Assembly: GCF_038595055.1 (NCBI RefSeq) | Contig: NZ_CP152002.1 | Location: 6,031,001-6,095,000, forward strand | Source of the DNA: Paenibacillus sp. FSL R7-0345 | GTDB taxonomy: Bacteria > Bacillota > Bacilli > Paenibacillales > Paenibacillaceae | DNA length: 64,000 nt | Direction of reading: 5' to 3' | In this document: positions 60,355 through 64,000 of the stretch, one piece after another | How the letters are laid out: each line of letters starts with the position of its first letter | Numbering within the stretch: the stretch's first letter is position 1 | Position numbers and translations under genes: made by a program | The notes under the pieces: generated by a model | What the model was told of the DNA's origin: nothing | What the model saw: only the letters and a program-made list of their open reading frames with translations | The model's database searches: none

Positions 60355-60813
60355 ATGGGACTGCATATCATTGGTTTTATTTTGCCTCTTTTAATTCTGC
60401 TGCCAAATCTGCTATTTATCTTTTTTACTCCGCATTATGTTCCGTCATCAATCACTGCTCCGCCTGTGATCTTCACTATATTGGAACGGGCCGGTCAGAT
60501 TGCCTGCTTCACTTTACCCATCCTGTTTGGACATGAGATCGCCGTGCAGCCCATAACCTCCTTAAGCGGGTTAATGTTAATCTGTTTAATCTTTTACTAT
60601 ATGTGCTGGGTACGCTACTACCGGTCCGGCAGAACGTTCAGCATGTTATTTAAACCGCTTGGTCCTCTGCCTCTACCACTGGCCATCTTCCCGGTTCTTT
60701 ATTTTAGTCTGCTTGCAGTATGGATAGACTCTCTTCTCTTTGCTGCCGCTGCCGCAGTCTTCGCCATCGGACATCTCACTGTAAGCTGGAACACCTATAA
60801 ACAAATCAGTTGA
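60355..60813 (+). CDS. Small multipass membrane protein, unknown function
   Basis: 152 residues from ATG 60355 (CGGAG eight bases upstream); the frame is open further left but runs through the preceding terminator, so it is not coding there. Four to five hydrophobic helices (about 2-22, 36-60, 68-88, 105-125, 128-145) with charged W-V-R-Y-Y-R-S-G-R between helices. No family recognised with confidence. It lies between the reductase terminator and the TnpB element. Confidence 0.7.
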   Translation: MGLHIIGFILPLLILLPNLLFIFFTPHYVPSSITAPPVIFTILERAGQIACFTLPILFGHEIAVQPITSLSGLMLICLIFYYMCWVRYYRSGRTFSMLFKPLGPLPLPLAIFPVLYFSLLAVWIDSLLFAAAAAVFAIGHLTVSWNTYKQIS

Positions 60814-60825
60814 ATTCTCCCCCAC

Positions 60826-60960
60826 TTAGCTGACGCTTGAAGTGACGGATTCTTGCGAACAGAAGAGTAACCTCTTCTTATTTAGCAAGCGATCCCTGCG
60901 TTCCCGCAGTTCTATCATTGGGATAGGTGGCTGTTAAACCGCTACTTGGGCAATATTATG
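60826..60960 (-). ncRNA. Probable omega RNA (TnpB guide RNA) region
   Basis: By analogy with other TnpB systems, the guide RNA is made from the 3' end of tnpB through the right end, with its guide taken from flanking DNA beyond the element end. The GC-rich helices around CTGCGGGAACGCAGG (60900-60914, read leftwards) and GAAGAGGTTACTCTTCTG (60857-60874) are the likely scaffold. Confidence 0.4.
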
Positions 60961-62022
60961 AGCGGCGTTTACATCACGGTCATGGAGCATACCGCAAGCG
61001 ATGCACGTCCATTCCCGAACCGCAAGATTCTTTACTTCGGGGTGGATCGTGCCACACACGTGACACCGCTGACTGGTCGGCTCGAACATCCCTGCGATCC
61101 GAAGGGTTCGTCCATACCATAGGGCTTTGTACGTCAGTTGCCGTACCCACTCCCCCCAAGACGCATCGGCGATGGATTTTGAAAGCTTGGGATTCTGAAT
61201 CATATTCGCGACACGCAGCTGTTCGATACTAATCGTTTGGTTTTCACGGATCAGTTTCGTTGTCAGTTGGTGGAGAAAATCATTTCGTTTATTCGCTATA
61301 CGTTCGTGAATGCGAGCGACATGCTGTTTCGCTTTCTTCCAGTTGGAGCCGCCGTGAGTACGCCGAGCCATCCGCCGCTGCCAAAGCGCCAGCTTTTTCT
61401 CATATTGGCGGTAAAAGCGGGGATTGGCATAACGTTCCCCATTCGAGCATACGGCGTATTCTTTCAAACCTAGGTCGATGCCGATATGTGCGTCCACTTG
61501 CGGCAGTGGGTTCTTTTCAACTTCGCAAACGAGCGAAACGAAAAATTTCCCGCTGGCATTTTGACGCACGGTAGCGGACAATATCCGGCCTTCCAGCTTC
61601 CGGGAGTTTGCAAAAGTCATCCAGCCGAGTTTCGGGAGCTTCAAGCGACTCCCCTCAATGGCGATATTCCCGTTCGTGAATTTGGTCGTGTAACTTTGAA
61701 TCGGATGCTTCCGGCTCTTGAAGCGTGGCGCTTGATTTTGCTTTTTGAAAAAGCGATCAAAGCTATCCGCCACATGACGGGCAGCCGACTGCAAAGCGAT
61801 GCTATCGGCTTCTTTCAGCCAGTCGTATTGTACTTTTAGTGCAGGGAGTTGTGTCGTACAAGCGTGATAGGACAAGCCTTTTCCCGTTTCCGCATAGCTT
61901 TGATTCCAAATGTCCAAAAAGTAATTGAACACAAAGCGGCAGCAGCCAAACATACGCCTTATGAGTTGCTGTTGTTCCGGTGTGGGGTAAATCCGGTATT
62001 TATAGGCTTGATGAATCAGCAT
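60934..62022 (-). CDS. tnpB: TnpB RNA-guided nuclease (OrfB)
   Basis: 362 residues from ATG 62022 (AAGAGGTG upstream). Full-length domain order: HTH_OrfB N-terminus (AYKYRIYPTPEQQQLIRRMF), wedge region, RuvC I D183 in GIDLGLKEYAV, RuvC II E267 in ISIEQLRVANM, zinc ribbon C320/C323/C340/C343, RuvC III D350 in HDRDVNAAHN. All catalytic residues are present, so the enzyme could be active. TnpB proteins cut DNA guided by an element-encoded omega RNA and promote element retention. Confidence 0.92.
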   Translation of the reverse strand: MLIHQAYKYRIYPTPEQQQLIRRMFGCCRFVFNYFLDIWNQSYAETGKGLSYHACTTQLPALKVQYDWLKEADSIALQSAARHVADSFDRFFKKQNQAPRFKSRKHPIQSYTTKFTNGNIAIEGSRLKLPKLGWMTFANSRKLEGRILSATVRQNASGKFFVSLVCEVEKNPLPQVDAHIGIDLGLKEYAVCSNGERYANPRFYRQYEKKLALWQRRMARRTHGGSNWKKAKQHVARIHERIANKRNDFLHQLTTKLIRENQTISIEQLRVANMIQNPKLSKSIADASWGEWVRQLTYKALWYGRTLRIAGMFEPTSQRCHVCGTIHPEVKNLAVREWTCIACGMLHDRDVNAAHNIAQVAV

Positions 62023-62056
62023 GTGTGACACCTCTTTTTTGGGTAATCTTATCCAT

Positions 62057-62087
62057 ATTATAGCACATGCGTTCGGGTTTAAGTCAA
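62057..62087 (-). promoter_or_regulatory. Probable promoter of tnpB
   Basis: Read leftwards: -35 TTGACT, 19-base spacer, extended -10 TGCTATAAT, about 35 bases before the ATG. Confidence 0.45.
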
Positions 62088-62176
62088 CAACCGCAGATTC
62101 ATCCCCACCCTATCGGGGGTGGAGTATTCTCCGCTTTTTTAGATAAAATAATGGCTTCATGAGTATTAAACAGGGT

Positions 62177-62761
62177 TTATAATCTTCTCGAAACTATAAT
62201 TAGGGATTGAATCGCCCGTTGGACCAATGCCAAATTCGTTAAAAACCTCAACCCCTTCTTACAATAAAACTTTTTGTTCAGTTCAGTGTGCGTAACAAGC
62301 ATGATCCGCCCGCCCCCATGCTCCCTGATATAAGGAAATAGAAATGCATTAAACAATGTGCTCCCCAGGCTTTTTCCTTGAAAACCCTTCGCCACCGCAA
62401 AGGAATCGATATACCAGCTCTCCCTCCCGTAACGTTTACAGGCCTCTTTCATTGTATCCAGTGTCTTCAGGATATGAAAAATCCGCTTAATGCCAAGCTG
62501 AGCAGCCAGCGCTAATCCGCCATTAAACAGATATTGACCAATGCCCGGACCCTTTGCCCCGCTTTTTTTCAACAAAACAGCAGAAACAATTTTTCCATCC
62601 ATGATTCCTACAAAGCACGCCTTTTACTGATAATAAGATTTTGTATTAGTATAATTAAGTCTAAACAAGTGACCTTTATAGTCCCTGCCCTCTGGCAGGA
62701 TAAGCGGAAACAACGGATACTCTGAAAATGATTCAGTAAACAAGGTAGCGACTTCGTGCAA
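62177..62761 (-). pseudogene. GNAT acetyltransferase broken by an in-frame stop
   Basis: N-terminal part (ELHEVATLFTESFSEYPLFP) and C-terminal part (IMDGKIVSAVLLKKSG; IDSFAVAKGFQGKSLGSTLF, acetyl-CoA loop; LVTHTELNKKFYCKKGLRFL) are in the same frame but separated by TAA at 62624-62626. A single base change would restore a normal GNAT of about 195 residues. The start is uncertain (TTG 62761, or ATA 62779; no ribosome site). If the stop is real, the C-terminal part (ATG 62602) alone lacks the first strand and helices. Base composition is clearly richer in A+T than the rest of the window. Confidence 0.7.
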
Positions 62762-62822
62762 TTCATTGGATTTGTTTATTAATGAACAGGCATATGCTAA
62801 TTCTACAGAAACGGGGTTATTT

Positions 62823-63383
62823 GTGGGAGACAGACGATCGATTAGAACTAAAGCATCCATCAAACAGGCTTTTCTGGCATTACTAAATAATAAGGTCATT
62901 TCTAAAATAACGGTCCTGGAGAACTCGGAGCTTGCTGATATCGGCAGAGGCACTTTTTATTTGCATTATGAGGACATCTACGATTTATATAATGAAATTG
63001 AGACAGAGATGTTTGAACAGTTAAATCAATTCTATGATGATTCCTTTCCCATCAAGGACCATCATGATATTATGCATTTTATAAATAAACTTACGGATTA
63101 TCTTTATCAAAACAAAACGTTGTTTAACATGCTTACCAATCCGGAAGACCAATTATTAACCTCTGATAAATTTAAGCAGTTTTTCAAAAAGAAGATTTTG
63201 CAGGAAATGCTTATGAATAACAAAAATCAGGTTAGATCATCAGCAGGTGACGAAACAGAAAGTTTATTTATTGCATCAGGGGTAGTCGGGGTCATTGAGG
63301 ACTGGATCGTACGCGGCATGAAGGAAGAGCCTACGGGTATGTCTCGACGTATACAACAGCTGCTGCTGAAGCTTGAGGAATGA
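62823..63383 (+). CDS. TetR-family regulator (DhaS/TetR_C_33-like)
   Basis: 186 residues from GTG 62823 (GGGG upstream; TTG 62766 also in frame). N-terminal HTH: RRSIRTKASIKQAFLALLNN, then ITVLENSELADIGRGTFYLH YEDIYDLYNEIE; C-terminal all-helical domain. The AxxGRGTFYLHYxDxxDL pattern is that of TetR regulators such as DhaS. A+T-rich and divergent from the broken GNAT gene, its possible former target. Confidence 0.85.
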   Translation: MGDRRSIRTKASIKQAFLALLNNKVISKITVLENSELADIGRGTFYLHYEDIYDLYNEIETEMFEQLNQFYDDSFPIKDHHDIMHFINKLTDYLYQNKTLFNMLTNPEDQLLTSDKFKQFFKKKILQEMLMNNKNQVRSSAGDETESLFIASGVVGVIEDWIVRGMKEEPTGMSRRIQQLLLKLEE

Positions 63384-63400
63384 TTACATTAGTTAATAAT

Positions 63401-63440
63401 AAAAAAGGTGCATTAGAGATATTCTCTAATGCACCTTTTT
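63401..63440. terminator. Bidirectional terminator between tetR and the tRNA array
   Basis: AAAAAGGTGCATTAGAGA and its exact reverse complement, three-base loop, with A and T runs on the two sides, ending both the tetR and the leftward tRNA transcripts. Confidence 0.9.
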
Positions 63441-63444
63441 GGTA

Positions 63445-63523
63445 TACCGGCGAGAGGACTCGAACCTCCACGGTTTCCCACTCGATTTTGAGTCGAGCGC
63501 GTCTGCCATTCCGCCACGCCGGC
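63445..63523 (-). tRNA. tRNA-Leu (CAA)
   Basis: Cloverleaf read leftwards: acceptor GCCGGCG with CGCCGGT, anticodon stem CTCGA/TCGAG with loop CTCAAAA (anticodon CAA, reads UUG), enlarged variable arm, T loop TTCGAGT. CCA is not directly encoded at the expected place. Last gene of the array. Confidence 0.9.
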
Positions 63524-63553
63524 GTATTCAAGCTGATTATTCCAAAAAATCAA

Positions 63554-63627
63554 TGGAGGCGCCACCCAGACTCGAACTGGGGATAAAGCTTTTGCAGAGC
63601 TTTGCCTTACCACTTGGCTATGGCGCC
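63554..63627 (-). tRNA. tRNA-Cys (GCA)
   Basis: Acceptor GGCGCCA with TGGCGCC, discriminator T, encoded CCA; anticodon loop CTGCAAA between AAGCT/AGCTT gives GCA. Confidence 0.95.
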
Positions 63628-63633
63628 ATAAAA

Positions 63634-63708
63634 TGGAGCGGACGACGGGAATCGAACCCGCGACCCTCGCCTTGGCAAGGCGATGCTCTACCGCTGAGCC
63701 ACGTCCGC
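63634..63708 (-). tRNA. tRNA-Gly (GCC)
   Basis: Acceptor GCGGACG with CGTCCGC, encoded CCA; anticodon loop TTGCCAA gives GCC. Confidence 0.95.
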
Positions 63709-63713
63709 ATAAA

Positions 63714-63788
63714 TGGCTGGGGATATAGGATTTGAACCTATGCATGACGGAGTCAAAGTCCGTTGCCTTACCGCTTGGCTAATCCCCA
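63714..63788 (-). tRNA. tRNA-Gln (TTG)
   Basis: Acceptor TGGGGAT with ATCCCCA, discriminator G, encoded CCA; anticodon loop CTTTGAC gives TTG. Confidence 0.95.
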
Positions 63789-63822
63789 ATATTCATTTTA
63801 AAACATTGATTTAATAATAAAG

Positions 63823-63896
63823 GGCGACTGATGGGTCTCGAACCCACGAATGCCGGAACCACAATCCGGTGCGTTAACCCCTTCGCCACAGTCGCC
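63823..63896 (-). tRNA. tRNA-His (GTG), first copy
   Basis: Anticodon stem CCGGA/TCCGG with loop TTGTGGT gives GTG; acceptor GCGACTG with CAGTCGC plus the extra 5' G(-1) opposite C73 expected of tRNA-His. CCA is not encoded. Confidence 0.95.
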
Positions 63897-63944
63897 ATAT
63901 GAAGCTGTTACTAACATTATTGCCCAAATCTTTTAAAGTAAAGG

Positions 63945-64000
63945 GGCGGCCGATGGGTCTCGAACCCACGAATGCCGGAACCACAATCCGGTGCGTTAAC
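63945..64000 (-). tRNA. tRNA-His (GTG), second copy, cut by window end
   Basis: The D-arm-to-T-arm part present is identical to the first tRNA-His copy, but the 3' acceptor strand is CGGCCGC in place of CAGTCGC. The 5' acceptor strand lies beyond the window, so compensatory change cannot be checked here. Confidence 0.9.

Larger units (their letters stand above)
60826..62137 (-). mobile_element. Solitary IS200/IS605-family element carrying only tnpB
   Basis: Boundaries are approximate. The left end (62100-62135) has a hairpin CCCCACCC/GGGGGTGG flanked by GAGTATTCTCC; the right end (60826-60930) has the phrase CACTTCAAGCGTCAGCTAAG and GGGGGAGAATTCAA typical of this family. No Y1 transposase (tnpA) gene is present, so it moves only if helped in trans. 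The right end overlaps the probable omega (re) RNA. Confidence 0.65.

Overview
The window looks like a chromosomal stretch of a Paenibacillus or close relative (Bacillota, Paenibacillaceae). The reasons are a moderately G+C-rich sequence with strong GGAGG-type ribosome sites and TTG/GTG starts, YesM/YesN two-component systems beside LplA/LplB-type sugar ABC transporters, an SLH/collagen-like/BclB surface protein, intracellular xylan enzymes, and several Paenibacillus-style palindromic intergenic repeats. There is no sign of prophage, plasmid or CRISPR.

Layout: (1) 1-3.4 kb: a glycosyltransferase (5' end cut by the window) translationally coupled to an SLH/collagen-like/BclB surface protein whose frame is broken by one base. 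(2) 3.6-8.6 kb: response regulator, intramembrane-type sensor kinase, ABC ATPase and large FtsX permease (peptide-stress type module). (3) 8.7-13.2 kb: DMT exporter with its Lrp-type regulator, a pseudogene patch, an OYE-family flavin oxidoreductase and a TetR regulator. (4) 13.3-15.6 kb: methionine importer MetNIQ, with metN apparently lacking a normal start codon. (5) 16.3-27.8 kb: xylo-oligosaccharide locus transcribed leftwards: YesN, YesM, second YesN, solute-binding lipoprotein, two permeases, GH43, GH10. (6) 28-36.3 kb: nucleoside scavenging locus: BMP lipoprotein, ATPase, two permeases, nucleoside hydrolase and ADP-ribosylglycohydrolase, with a divergent AraC regulator. (7) 37.1-46.3 kb: the most unusual region, a bacterial microcompartment (BMC) locus with UbiX, UbiD, three BMC-H shell proteins, one BMC-P vertex protein, an unrecognised Cys-containing linker protein, a flavoprotein-like protein, adenine deaminase, a cyclase-family hydrolase and a DUF1989 protein. 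It has no aldehyde dehydrogenase or other usual metabolosome core enzyme. (8) 46.4-56.2 kb: membrane-anchored AraC regulator, methyltransferase, a second LplABC-like transporter, MATE exporter, AraC regulator. (9) 56.3-58.3 kb: isochorismatase-family amidase plus allantoinase. (10) 58.7-62 kb: MerR regulator, divergent aldo/keto reductase, small membrane protein and a solitary TnpB element. (11) 62.2-64 kb: a GNAT gene broken by a stop codon, a TetR regulator in A+T-rich DNA, then a leftward tRNA array (His, His, Gln, Gly, Cys, Leu in transcription order).

A purine/N-heterocycle theme runs through the middle: nucleoside uptake and hydrolysis, adenine deamination inside or next to a BMC, a DUF1989 putative deiminase, allantoinase and an amidase. 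This supports, but does not prove, a BMC devoted to breaking down an N-heterocyclic or nucleobase-derived compound. All functional calls come from reading the sequence by eye; no database search was run.
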